From positions 1 through 15,821 of the forward strand of contig QOAM01000057.1 of assembly GCA_003978075.1 (NCBI GenBank): a stretch of 15,821 bases of DNA. The letters are read 5' to 3'. This stretch comes from Thermodesulfatator sp. GTDB lineage: Bacteria; Desulfobacterota; Thermodesulfobacteria; Thermodesulfobacteriales; Thermodesulfobacteriaceae. Numbering within the stretch: position 1 is the stretch's first letter; each line of letters begins with the position of its first letter. Below, piece after piece: positions 6,805 through 13,559 of this stretch. The notes beneath the pieces are model-generated. The model worked only from the letters and a program-made list of their open reading frames with translations, ran no database searches and was not told the DNA's origin. A program made the translations under genes and the position numbers.

Positions 6805-6828
6805 GAGACCTCTAAAGAAGGTCCCTTT
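6805..6828 (-). repeat. AGAGGTCTC intergenic motif, copy C
   Basis: On the minus strand this reads AAAGGGACCTTCTTTAGAGG followed by TCTC. The AAGG/CCTT pair and the pyrimidine tract before AGAGGTCTC match copies A and B. It ends 27 bases before the ATG of the coiled-coil gene, in the same direction. Confidence 0.55.
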
Positions 6829-6851
6829 CTCTAAGGTTTGGCCAAATAGTT

Positions 6852-7691
6852 TCAAGAGACCTCAAAAACTTCTCCGCCTCCACCCCAGCGAAAGCTTTCC
6901 TTAAAGAGATCCTTTAAATAACTCCTTAGGGCAAAACCCGTGCAGTGATTCGGCGCCAAAATTTTTAGATCCAGACTCCGAAAATACTCCAGGGTCTTTT
7001 TCAGGCGTTCCTGATCCGCAGTCACCAGGTGTGTTCCCCCGATAAGCCCCAAGATTCGAGACTCCCCAGTCACCTCACGGGCATGCTCTATTATATTCAC
7101 TGGACCCGCATGAGCACACCCCAGCAAGATCAAGAGACCTTGTTCGGTCTGAATGAAAACGCTCAGGTCGTCGCGGATTTCATCTTGAACAAACCCCGTT
7201 TCCGTCCTCAAGACCATCCCTCGCTCCACCTTTTCGAAGGGGGTCTTCCGGGGCACCTCTCCACTAACCCAAAGGCCGGGAAAGATCTCCCGGGCCTCCC
7301 TCACCCAGAGGAACTTCGCCCCTAAGGACTCCAAGAGCCTCTGCTGATGAGGTATCCCTATGTAGAAGGCTTTATCCTCTGAGGCCAGATAATAATGGGG
7401 ACTAAAGAGGTCCGGATGGGCATACACCTTGACCGGCCTTCCAATGTTTTCCAGGACCGCTCTAAGTCCCCCGGTATGGTCGTAGTGCCCGTGGCTCAGA
7501 ATAATGGCCTCCACTTCCCGCCAGTCGACCCCCAGGAGAACGGCATTCTGGACCACCTTTCCCGTCTGGCCCGTATCAAAAAGGATCTTTTTCCCTTCTC
7601 TTTCGATGAGAATGCTCAAGCCGTGTTCCGCCACCAGGCCCAAGGGCCGCGGGGTGGCTACGGAATTTTCTAAGAGAATGGATATCTTCAT
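6852..7691 (-). CDS. Metallo-beta-lactamase-fold hydrolase, DHPS-like (MJ0301) family
   Basis: The 279-residue protein has the metal ligands of the archaeal/bacterial MBL family annotated as 7,8-dihydropterin-6-methyl-4-(beta-D-ribofuranosyl)aminobenzene-5'-phosphate synthase-like: SHGHYDHTGG (66-75), GCAHAG (191-196), GGTHL (218-222) and NHCTG (248-252). N-terminal ENSVATPRPLGLVAEHGLS is also typical. No signal peptide, so cytoplasmic. In methanogens related enzymes act in methanopterin synthesis, but bacterial members are of uncertain substrate. GAGGAG lies nine bases before the ATG. It is the first gene of the minus cluster leading to larB and stands divergent from the MidA-like gene. Confidence 0.87.
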   Translation of the reverse strand: MKISILLENSVATPRPLGLVAEHGLSILIEREGKKILFDTGQTGKVVQNAVLLGVDWREVEAIILSHGHYDHTGGLRAVLENIGRPVKVYAHPDLFSPHYYLASEDKAFYIGIPHQQRLLESLGAKFLWVREAREIFPGLWVSGEVPRKTPFEKVERGMVLRTETGFVQDEIRDDLSVFIQTEQGLLILLGCAHAGPVNIIEHAREVTGESRILGLIGGTHLVTADQERLKKTLEYFRSLDLKILAPNHCTGFALRSYLKDLFKESFRWGGGGEVFEVS

Positions 7692-7867
7692 CCTGCTTCT
7701 CCTCGAGACCTTTTGCGTTAAAGGGCGGCGCCCCCTATTTTCCTCCTCATTTTAAGCTCCAAGTAATCTTCTTTCTAGAGACCTTGGAGACCTCTGAAAA
7801 AATAGCTCTCTTGTGGGTAAAATGGAACTTAGAGACAGGGCCCGCGGAAAAGATCCGGAGGGGGAAC
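7692..7867. promoter_or_regulatory. Divergent intergenic region between the MBL hydrolase and the MidA-like gene
   Basis: This 176-base spacer should hold promoters in both directions, but I see only weak candidates: a TAAAAT-like -10 on the plus strand (7818-7823) and another TAAAAT on the minus strand near 7750, neither with a good -35. GGTCTC on the minus strand occurs three times (7705-7710, 7778-7783, 7787-7792), the last one inside motif copy D. The plus frame is open from a TTG at 7784, but no ribosome site supports it. Confidence 0.4.
7787..7801 (-). repeat. AGAGGTCTC intergenic motif, copy D
   Basis: On the minus strand TTTTTCAGAGGTCTC. It lies in the divergent spacer and points toward the MBL hydrolase. 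The AAAGG/CCTTT inverted pair seen in copies A and B is absent. Confidence 0.5.
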
Positions 7868-8959
7868 ATGTTGCTGGAGATCTTGGAGGCCGAGGCTCCG
7901 ATGACCTTTGCCCGATACATGGAGCTTTGTCTTTATCACGAGCGCTATGGCTACTATGCCCGTGGGCCGCGTCTGGGTCGGGAGGGAGATTATTTCACCT
8001 CACCCACGGTGCATCGGGTCTTTGGGGCTACCCTAGCCCGTCAGCTCTTAGAGCTCTATGAACTCCTGGGAAGACCTCAGGAATTTCTTCTAGTGGAGGC
8101 CGGAGCCGGAGAAGGCTGGTTAGCCCGGGACATCTTAGATTACTTACAAAAGAAAGGCCTGGAGTGGCCCTATCTTATCGTAGAACCCCTTCCTAACTTG
8201 CGGGCCCTTCAAGAGGAAGTGCTCCGGCCCCATGGGTCGAAGGTGCGCTGGGTGCGAGACTTTACGGAAATCCCCCCCTTTACCGGCGTCTTCCTCTCCA
8301 ACGAGCTCTTCGATAGTCTTCCGGTCCACCTCCTGGAAAAGACCTCCGAGGACCTAAGGGAAGTTTATGTGGAAGTCTCTCAGGGGAAGATTCGTGAAAA
8401 ACTTTTGGAGATCAGTCGGCCGGAGATCCTTCAGCGGGTGCTTCCTTATGCCCTCCATTGGCCAGAGGGATACCGCACGGAAGTGTGTCTGGCCTATGAA
8501 CCCATCTACAAGGAGCTCTCCAAAAAGCTCATCCGTGGGGCCCTTCTTAACCTGGACTACGGCTTCCCCCGAGCGGACTATTACCATCCGGAAAGGCACC
8601 GGGGGACTCTGCTGGCCTACTCCCGACACCGAGTTTCCGAAAACCCCTATCTTCGCCCCGGGCATCAGGACCTTACCGCTCATGTGGACTTCACGGCCCT
8701 GCGCGAGCTAGGGGAAAAGTATGGATTCCTGAACCTGGGCTTCGTCCAGCAAGGCCCTTTTCTGGTGGGGCTTGCGGTGGAAGAGGTGCTCTTGGAAATC
8801 TCCGAGAATACCTTTCGGGATCGAGAAGCCCTTAAACTCCTGGTCCTTCCGGAGGGTCTGGGCCACAGCCACTGGGTGCTCATCCAGGCCCGGGGGCTCC
8901 ACCCGGAGACCGAACTCTCCGGGTTGCGCTTGGCCAACCGCCTAAACTTGCTATATTGA
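7868..8959 (+). CDS. midA: MidA/NDUFAF7-family SAM-dependent methyltransferase (DUF185)
   Basis: From the ATG at 7868 the protein has 363 residues. I prefer this to an upstream TTG at 7784 because GGAGGGGG lies just before it and the family starts at this point. Features in order: DYFTSPTVHRVFGATLA (41-57), the SAM-binding glycine motif VEAGAGEGW (76-84), SNELFDSLPVHLL (144-156), DYGFP (230-234), RGTLLAYSRHR (245-255) and GHQDLTAHVDF (265-275); all are hallmarks of this family. The eukaryotic NDUFAF7/MidA methylates an arginine of the complex I subunit NDUFS2; the bacterial substrate is not established, and no complex I gene is in the window. tgt follows 14 bases after its stop, so the two are probably one transcript. 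Confidence 0.88.
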   Translation: MLLEILEAEAPMTFARYMELCLYHERYGYYARGPRLGREGDYFTSPTVHRVFGATLARQLLELYELLGRPQEFLLVEAGAGEGWLARDILDYLQKKGLEWPYLIVEPLPNLRALQEEVLRPHGSKVRWVRDFTEIPPFTGVFLSNELFDSLPVHLLEKTSEDLREVYVEVSQGKIREKLLEISRPEILQRVLPYALHWPEGYRTEVCLAYEPIYKELSKKLIRGALLNLDYGFPRADYYHPERHRGTLLAYSRHRVSENPYLRPGHQDLTAHVDFTALRELGEKYGFLNLGFVQQGPFLVGLAVEEVLLEISENTFRDREALKLLVLPEGLGHSHWVLIQARGLHPETELSGLRLANRLNLLY

Positions 8960-8973
8960 GACTCCCTTGAGTT

Positions 8974-10092
8974 ATGCTCCCGGTCTTCAAGATTCTCAAG
9001 AAGGATCGTCAGACAGAGGCCCGGTGGGGGCTCCTCCTTACCCGGCGAGGGGCGGTGGAGACCCCGGTTTTCATGCCGGTAGCCACCGGGGGGACGGTCA
9101 AGGCTCTGCCCCCGGAGACAGTGGCTGGGTTATCCGCTCGGGTCATCTTGGCCAATACCTATCACCTTTGGCTGCGTCCGGGGCCAGAGATCATCCGGCG
9201 GGCCGGGGGGCTTCACCGCTTCATGAATTGGCCTCGAGTCATCCTTACCGATAGCGGTGGCTTTCAGGTCTTCAGCCTGGCCCCTCTGCGGGAGATCCTG
9301 GAAGATGGGGTGCGCTTCCGTTCCCATCTCGACGGAGCCGAGCTCTTCCTCACCCCGGAAAAGTCTCTGGAGATCCAAGAGGCCCTGGACGCAGACCTCC
9401 GTATGGTCCTGGATGTCTGTCTTCCCTATCCCTCTTCCCGCGAGGAAGCCGAACGCTTTACGGCCCTCACCCATTACTGGGCCGAACGATCCCTTAAGTG
9501 GTGGAAAAAGAGAGATCCCCGAGGGGCACTTCTCTTGGGCATTGTTCAAGGGGGCATGTTCGAGGATTTGAGAAGACAGTCCGCCCGAACCCTGGTCTCC
9601 TTAGAATTTGAAGGATATGCCCTGGGAGGGCTCTCGGTAGGGGAACCCAAAGAGACTATGTGGCGAATGCTGGAGGTGACCCTCCCGGAGCTTCCCGAGG
9701 ATCGTCCACGCTACCTTATGGGGGTGGGTACACCCGAAGACATCCTGGAGGCGGTGGCCCGGGGGGTGGACATGTTCGATTGCGTGCTACCCACCCGGAA
9801 CGCTCGCCGGGGGACGGTCTTCACCAGCCAGGGGACCTTCCATATTCGCAACGCCCCTTATAAAGAGGATTTTCGCCCCCTGGATCCCTTGTGCGATTGC
9901 TATACCTGCCGTCATTACACCCGGGCCTACCTCCGTCATCTCTTCCAGGCCGGAGAGCTTCTGGTATACTATCTCCTTACTTTGCACAACTTGGCCTTTT
10001 ATTTGCGTTTTATGCGAGAGATACGGAAGGCCTTGCGTGAGGGCAGATTTGCGGCCTTTCGCGAAGAATTTTACGCGCGAAAAGGAGCTTAA
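8974..10092 (+). CDS. tgt: tRNA-guanine(34) transglycosylase (bacterial, preQ1-type)
   Basis: Tgt swaps guanine-34 of GUN-anticodon tRNAs (Asp, Asn, His, Tyr) for preQ1 during queuosine formation. The 372-residue protein shows DSGGFQVFSL with the general acid/base D93, LDVCLPYP with D147 and C149 (the preQ1-selecting pair of bacterial enzymes), GIVQGG (189-194), the nucleophile in FDCVLPTRNAR (D269), and the zinc site CDCYTC (C307, C309, C312) plus H338. Full length, no missing residue. There is no clear ribosome site, so coupling with the gene before it is likely. queA, often next to tgt, is not here; yajC follows after 95 bases as in many bacteria. Confidence 0.97.
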   Translation: MLPVFKILKKDRQTEARWGLLLTRRGAVETPVFMPVATGGTVKALPPETVAGLSARVILANTYHLWLRPGPEIIRRAGGLHRFMNWPRVILTDSGGFQVFSLAPLREILEDGVRFRSHLDGAELFLTPEKSLEIQEALDADLRMVLDVCLPYPSSREEAERFTALTHYWAERSLKWWKKRDPRGALLLGIVQGGMFEDLRRQSARTLVSLEFEGYALGGLSVGEPKETMWRMLEVTLPELPEDRPRYLMGVGTPEDILEAVARGVDMFDCVLPTRNARRGTVFTSQGTFHIRNAPYKEDFRPLDPLCDCYTCRHYTRAYLRHLFQAGELLVYYLLTLHNLAFYLRFMREIRKALREGRFAAFREEFYARKGA

Positions 10093-10148
10093 AGGAGGGA
10101 TGGGACCCTCGGGAGTAAAGCAGGGTTTGAGGGCAAAGCTCTTAAGAA

Positions 10149-10171
10149 AAAGGGCCTTTCTCAGAGGTCTC
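10149..10171 (+). repeat. AGAGGTCTC intergenic motif, copy B
   Basis: AAAGGGCCTTT directly followed by CTCAGAGGTCTC. It ends 16 bases before the yajC start and abuts its ribosome site (GGAAGGAGG). It differs from copy A by one base in 23. Confidence 0.65.
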
Positions 10172-10187
10172 GGAAGGAGGAAAAATT

Positions 10188-10502
10188 ATGTGGGATAGTC
10201 TGGCCTACGCCATGGGAGGGCCGCCTTCTCAGGGGGCTCAGGGGGGAGGAAGCCTGATTGCGGCCTTTTTACCTCTGGTTCTCATCTTCGTGGTCTTTTA
10301 CTTTCTTCTCATTCGTCCTCAACAGAAGCGGGCTCGGGAACATCAAAAATTCGTGCAGAATTTGAAACACGGACAAAAGGTGGTCACTGCCGGAGGGCTG
10401 GTAGGGCATGTAGTAAAGGTGGAAGGCGAGGAGGTCCTGCTGGAGATCTCTCCGGAGGTCAAGGTCCGCGTGCTCAAGAATTATATTGCCGGTCCGGCCT
10501 AG
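10188..10502 (+). CDS. yajC: Sec translocon accessory subunit YajC
   Basis: The 104-residue protein has a Gly/Ser-rich N-terminus, a single membrane segment (about 22-42, ending FYFLLIRPQQKR, the family hallmark) and a small basic cytoplasmic domain (GQKVVTAGGLVGHVVKVEGE). YajC associates with SecDF-YidC in the inner membrane. GGAAGGAGG lies eight bases before the ATG. In many bacteria secD and secF follow directly; here the next gene is trmFO on the opposite strand, so the usual tgt-yajC-secDF order is broken after yajC. The stop codon shares CTAG with the trmFO stop on the other strand. Confidence 0.95.
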   Translation: MWDSLAYAMGGPPSQGAQGGGSLIAAFLPLVLIFVVFYFLLIRPQQKRAREHQKFVQNLKHGQKVVTAGGLVGHVVKVEGEEVLLEISPEVKVRVLKNYIAGPA

Positions 10503-11818
10503 GCTTCCCCGATCTCTCTCAACCATTCCTCAAGGGCTTTCAAGGCCCTCTCCGCCAGAAGGCGGTAGCGCTCTCGTTTGGGCAGGCGCTTGCGTTTAGG
10601 CAGCGGGGGGAAAAGGCCCCAATTTATATTCATGGGCTGGAAGTGACGGGGATCGGCCTCCATGAGGTAGCGCACCAGGGCCCCGTGAGCCGTCTCCGGA
10701 GGAGGTACCACCAGGTCTTTCCCTTGGAGAAGACGGGCAGCGTTCATCCCGGCCAGCAACCCCATGGCTGTAGACTCCACATATCCTTCCACCCCGGTGA
10801 TTTGTCCGGCAAGAAAGACCCGGGGCTCAGCCTTGAGCTGTAAGGTAGGCCTGAGGACCCGGGGAGCACACACGAAAGAGTTGCGGTGAATGGAGCCGTA
10901 GCGGGCAAATTCGGCCTTTTCCAGCCCGGGGATGAGACGAAAGACCCTCTCCTGTTCGTGATATTTGAGCTTGGTCTGAAAGCCCACAAGATTGTAAAGA
11001 GTCCCTTCCCGGTTTTCCGGCCGTAGTTGGACCACAGCATAAGGTTCACGTCCAGTCCGAGGGTCCACCAACCCTACGGGTTTCATAGGCCCGTAACGCA
11101 GGGTCTCCCGCCCGCGTTCAGCCATAACCTCGATGGGCAAGCAGCCCTCGAAATAGCGGGGTTCTTCGAAGGGATGAAGCGGGACCTTCTCCGCGGAAAG
11201 GAGGGCCTCCACCAGGCGCTCGTAATCTTCTTTGGTTAGAGGACAGTTTACATAAGAGCCCGGGCCTTTTCCGTAGCGGTCGGCCCGAAAGACCTTTTCC
11301 CAATCCAGAGAATCGGCATAGACGATGGGAGCGATGGCGTCGTAGAAGTGAAAGTAATCTTCTCCGGTAAGGCGTTGAAGGTCTTGGGCCAAGGCCTCGG
11401 AGGTGAGGGGGCCGGTGGCCACAATCACCAGGCCTTCCCGAGGGATCTGCCGCACCTCTTGACGCACGATTTCTACCAGGGGGTGTTCAGAAAGCCTCTG
11501 GGTTATGTAGTCGGCAAATTGTTCCCGATCCACCGCCAGGGCCTTTCCCGCAGGCACCTCACTGGCCAAAGCCGCTTCCATGATGAGGGAGCCTAACCGG
11601 CGCATCTCTTCCTTCAAAAGCCCCACCGCGCTGGTGATCTCTTTGGAACGCAGGGAGTTGGAGCACACGAGCTCTCCCAGCTTTCCGGTGCGATGGGCTG
11701 GTGTAAGCCGGTGGGGGCGCATCTCCCAGAGGCGCACCTTCACTCCACGGCGAGCTAGCTGCCAGGCGGCCTCCGAGCCCGCAAGCCCCCCTCCGATGAT
11801 GGTCACTCTTTCAGGCAT
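10499..11818 (-). CDS. trmFO: Folate/FAD-dependent tRNA (uracil-54-C5) methyltransferase
   Basis: TrmFO makes ribothymidine at position 54 of the tRNA T-loop using methylene-tetrahydrofolate and FADH2. From MPERVTIIGG the protein has 439 residues, normal for the family. It carries the FAD-binding GGGLAGSEAA (9-18) and the two catalytic cysteines, C52 in GELVCSNSLRS and C226 in FEGCLPIEVMAERG, equivalent to Cys53 and Cys226 of the Bacillus enzyme. The signature TLYNLVGFQTKLKYHEQ and the C-terminal MNINWGLFPP are also present. The frame is open up to an ATG at 11881, but the extra 21 residues look non-conserved and would precede the nucleotide-binding strand. It ends on the same CTAG as yajC. 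Confidence 0.96.
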   Translation of the reverse strand: MPERVTIIGGGLAGSEAAWQLARRGVKVRLWEMRPHRLTPAHRTGKLGELVCSNSLRSKEITSAVGLLKEEMRRLGSLIMEAALASEVPAGKALAVDREQFADYITQRLSEHPLVEIVRQEVRQIPREGLVIVATGPLTSEALAQDLQRLTGEDYFHFYDAIAPIVYADSLDWEKVFRADRYGKGPGSYVNCPLTKEDYERLVEALLSAEKVPLHPFEEPRYFEGCLPIEVMAERGRETLRYGPMKPVGLVDPRTGREPYAVVQLRPENREGTLYNLVGFQTKLKYHEQERVFRLIPGLEKAEFARYGSIHRNSFVCAPRVLRPTLQLKAEPRVFLAGQITGVEGYVESTAMGLLAGMNAARLLQGKDLVVPPPETAHGALVRYLMEADPRHFQPMNINWGLFPPLPKRKRLPKRERYRLLAERALKALEEWLREIGEA

Positions 11819-11953
11819 GGAAGACCGTCCCTCTCCCCCGGACTTTCCGGCAGCGGTGAAATGGTCTGCCGTCAGGTGCATCCGCCGCTAAGTCCCCCTC
11901 ACCTCCGTTCCTCCCATTACTGTAAGCATTTTTCTAGACACTGACTATAAATA
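11819..11953 (-). promoter_or_regulatory. trmFO: Leader of trmFO with possible RNA structure
   Basis: On the minus strand the 80 bases before the start contain three successive complementary pairs: AGGTG...CACCT, GGCAG...CTGCC and CCGGA-AAG-TCCGG. The last hairpin abuts a purine-rich stretch (GGGGAGAGGG) that would be the ribosome site. Promoter elements are not clear; TTGATA (minus strand, at the transporter stop) with TAGAAA 15 bases on is a weak pair. I do not recognise a known riboswitch class. Confidence 0.35.
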
Positions 11954-13486
11954 TCAAAGATTTTTTCGGTCTTTCCTTCCGCTCAGGTGGACCAGTAGGC
12001 AGAGTCCCAGAAAGATCAAAACCAGGCTCCCCCGGGTTATCCAGATATTGAGGGAGGTCTGGCGGAGGTATCCCGGGAGCTCCTGAAAGAACCACCAAGC
12101 CATGATGAGGGCCAGAAAAAAGGGGGTGACATAACGCATGATGAAGAAAAAGATTCGGGGGAGCTTGATCAGCCCTCCGCGATTGATTTCTCTCCAGGCC
12201 GCAGAAGGATTGAACCCCCAAAAAAAGACCAGGACTTCGCACAGGGCAAAGACCACCACCAGAAAGGTCCCGGCCCAGAAGTCCATTTCGTCCAAGGATT
12301 TGGGAAGGAAGATGGGCAGATGGGCCACGGCCAGGAGGGCCAGCATGGTGGCGGTAACCGCCCGCTGACGGGAGAGGCCAAACTCGTCCTCCAAGAAGGC
12401 GATCACCGGCTGGGTGATGGCCACGGAGGAGGTGATGCCGGCAAAAAAGAGGAGGATGAACCAAGCGAAACCCAAGAGGTGGCCCAGAGGGAGGTTGGCG
12501 AAGATGGCCGGAAGACTCACGAAAGCCAGGTTAAAGGCCCCGCTGGCGGCGATCACTTGGGCGGCAGCCACCCCGAAAAAGGCTGCAGCCGCAGGAATAG
12601 CAATGGAGCCCCCCAGAATTACCTCCGCGAATTCGTTGAGAGAAGAGGCGGTAAGGGCCGAAAGGGTGAGGTCGTCATTTCGCCGGAGATAAGAGGCATA
12701 GGTGATGATGGCCCCAAAGCCCAGACTCAGGGTAAAAAAGACCTGTCCCGCCGCGGCCAGCCACACTTTGGGATTCCCCAGCTCTTGCCATTTAGGCTCC
12801 CAAAGAAAATTCAGCCCCGCCACCGCCGAACCGTAAGGGGTCTCCAAGGTCATGACCCGCATCATGAGGATGACCGCCAGGGCAAAAAGGATGGGCATGG
12901 CCACCTTGGCAAAGCGCTCGATCCCACCGGAAATTCCCCTCACCAGGATGAGGTAATTGAGCCCCATAGTGAAGAGAAAAAAGAGATAGGCCGCCAAGGA
13001 GGGGCGATATAAGGCCCCGGGCCCCATGCCGGTGTAATGGTGGAGGAAATCCCGGAAAGGGCGAAGATACTCCTCTGGAGAGGTGGCTGCCACGGCCTTT
13101 ACCTGGGGCAACTTGCCAAAGAGGGCAAAGAAGGCATATCCCAGGGTCCAGCTCTCAATGTAGACATAATAACAGGCCACCACAAAGGGCACGAAAAGCC
13201 CCAACACCCCTACATAGCGGGAAAGAGGGTGGCGCCAGAGGAGACTAAAGATGGCCGGGGTAGTTCCGTGACCCCGTACCCCTCCGTAACGACCGATACC
13301 CCACTCCACCCACATCAGAGGGATGGCGATAAGGAGGAGAGAGATCATGTAAGGAATCATGAAGACCCCTCCTCCGTTTTGAGCGGCCTGAGTGGGAAAA
13401 CGGAGAAAATTTCCCAAACCCACCGCATTCCCCGCCATGGCCAGGATGAGCCCTAGGCGCGTCCCCCAGTGTTCCCGCTGAGCCAT
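11954..13486 (-). CDS. leuT: LeuT-type Na+-dependent amino-acid symporter (NSS family)
   Basis: A 510-residue, 12-helix neurotransmitter:sodium symporter of the inner membrane. It closely resembles Aquifex LeuT as I remember it, starting at REHWGTRLGLILAMAGNAVG. Every LeuT contact I could place is kept: N20, A21, V103, Y107, F251, T252, S254, F257, S353 and I357 for leucine; A21, N25, T252 and N284 for Na1; A349, T352 and S353 for Na2; gate residues R29 and the aspartate in SLDEMDFWAGT. E288 matches LeuT E290, indicating chloride independence. A small hydrophobic amino acid such as leucine or alanine is the likely substrate. I chose the ATG at 13486 because GCGGAGG lies just before it; a TTG at 13501 is upstream of that site. 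It appears to have its own promoter. Confidence 0.95.
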   Translation of the reverse strand: MAQREHWGTRLGLILAMAGNAVGLGNFLRFPTQAAQNGGGVFMIPYMISLLLIAIPLMWVEWGIGRYGGVRGHGTTPAIFSLLWRHPLSRYVGVLGLFVPFVVACYYVYIESWTLGYAFFALFGKLPQVKAVAATSPEEYLRPFRDFLHHYTGMGPGALYRPSLAAYLFFLFTMGLNYLILVRGISGGIERFAKVAMPILFALAVILMMRVMTLETPYGSAVAGLNFLWEPKWQELGNPKVWLAAAGQVFFTLSLGFGAIITYASYLRRNDDLTLSALTASSLNEFAEVILGGSIAIPAAAAFFGVAAAQVIAASGAFNLAFVSLPAIFANLPLGHLLGFAWFILLFFAGITSSVAITQPVIAFLEDEFGLSRQRAVTATMLALLAVAHLPIFLPKSLDEMDFWAGTFLVVVFALCEVLVFFWGFNPSAAWREINRGGLIKLPRIFFFIMRYVTPFFLALIMAWWFFQELPGYLRQTSLNIWITRGSLVLIFLGLCLLVHLSGRKDRKNL

Positions 13487-13513
13487 ATAATCCTCCGCCA
13501 AAAGCGTTTCTTT

Positions 13514-13542
13514 TTTATATTAAAGGGGCCTCCTCTTGGCAA
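13514..13542 (-). promoter_or_regulatory. leuT: Promoter of the LeuT-type gene
   Basis: On the minus strand TTGCCA (13542-13537) and TATAAA (13519-13514) are separated by 17 bases. Transcription would start near 13507, giving a leader of about 20 bases with the GGAGG site in it. Motif copy E directly abuts the -35. Confidence 0.6.
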
Positions 13543-13543
13543 G

Positions 13544-13558
13544 GAGACCTCTAAAAAA
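13544..13558 (-). repeat. AGAGGTCTC intergenic motif, copy E
   Basis: On the minus strand TTTTTTAGAGGTCTC, one base upstream of the -35 of the LeuT-type gene and immediately after the stop of the kinase gene. The T-run might double as a terminator tail, though no stem precedes it. Confidence 0.5.
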
Positions 13559-13559
13559 G

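Noticed and set aside
10100..10198. A 32-codon basic open frame (MGPSGVKQGLRAKLLRKRAF...) between tgt and yajC with AGGAGG before it
   Set aside because: The AGGAGG is only one base from the ATG, the frame overlaps the yajC ribosome site and start, and its FLRGL stretch is simply a translation of the repeated motif.
12320..13012. A 230-residue plus-strand open frame opposite the symporter
   Set aside because: Low-complexity Gly/Lys/Glu/His-rich shadow of a membrane protein gene on the other strand.
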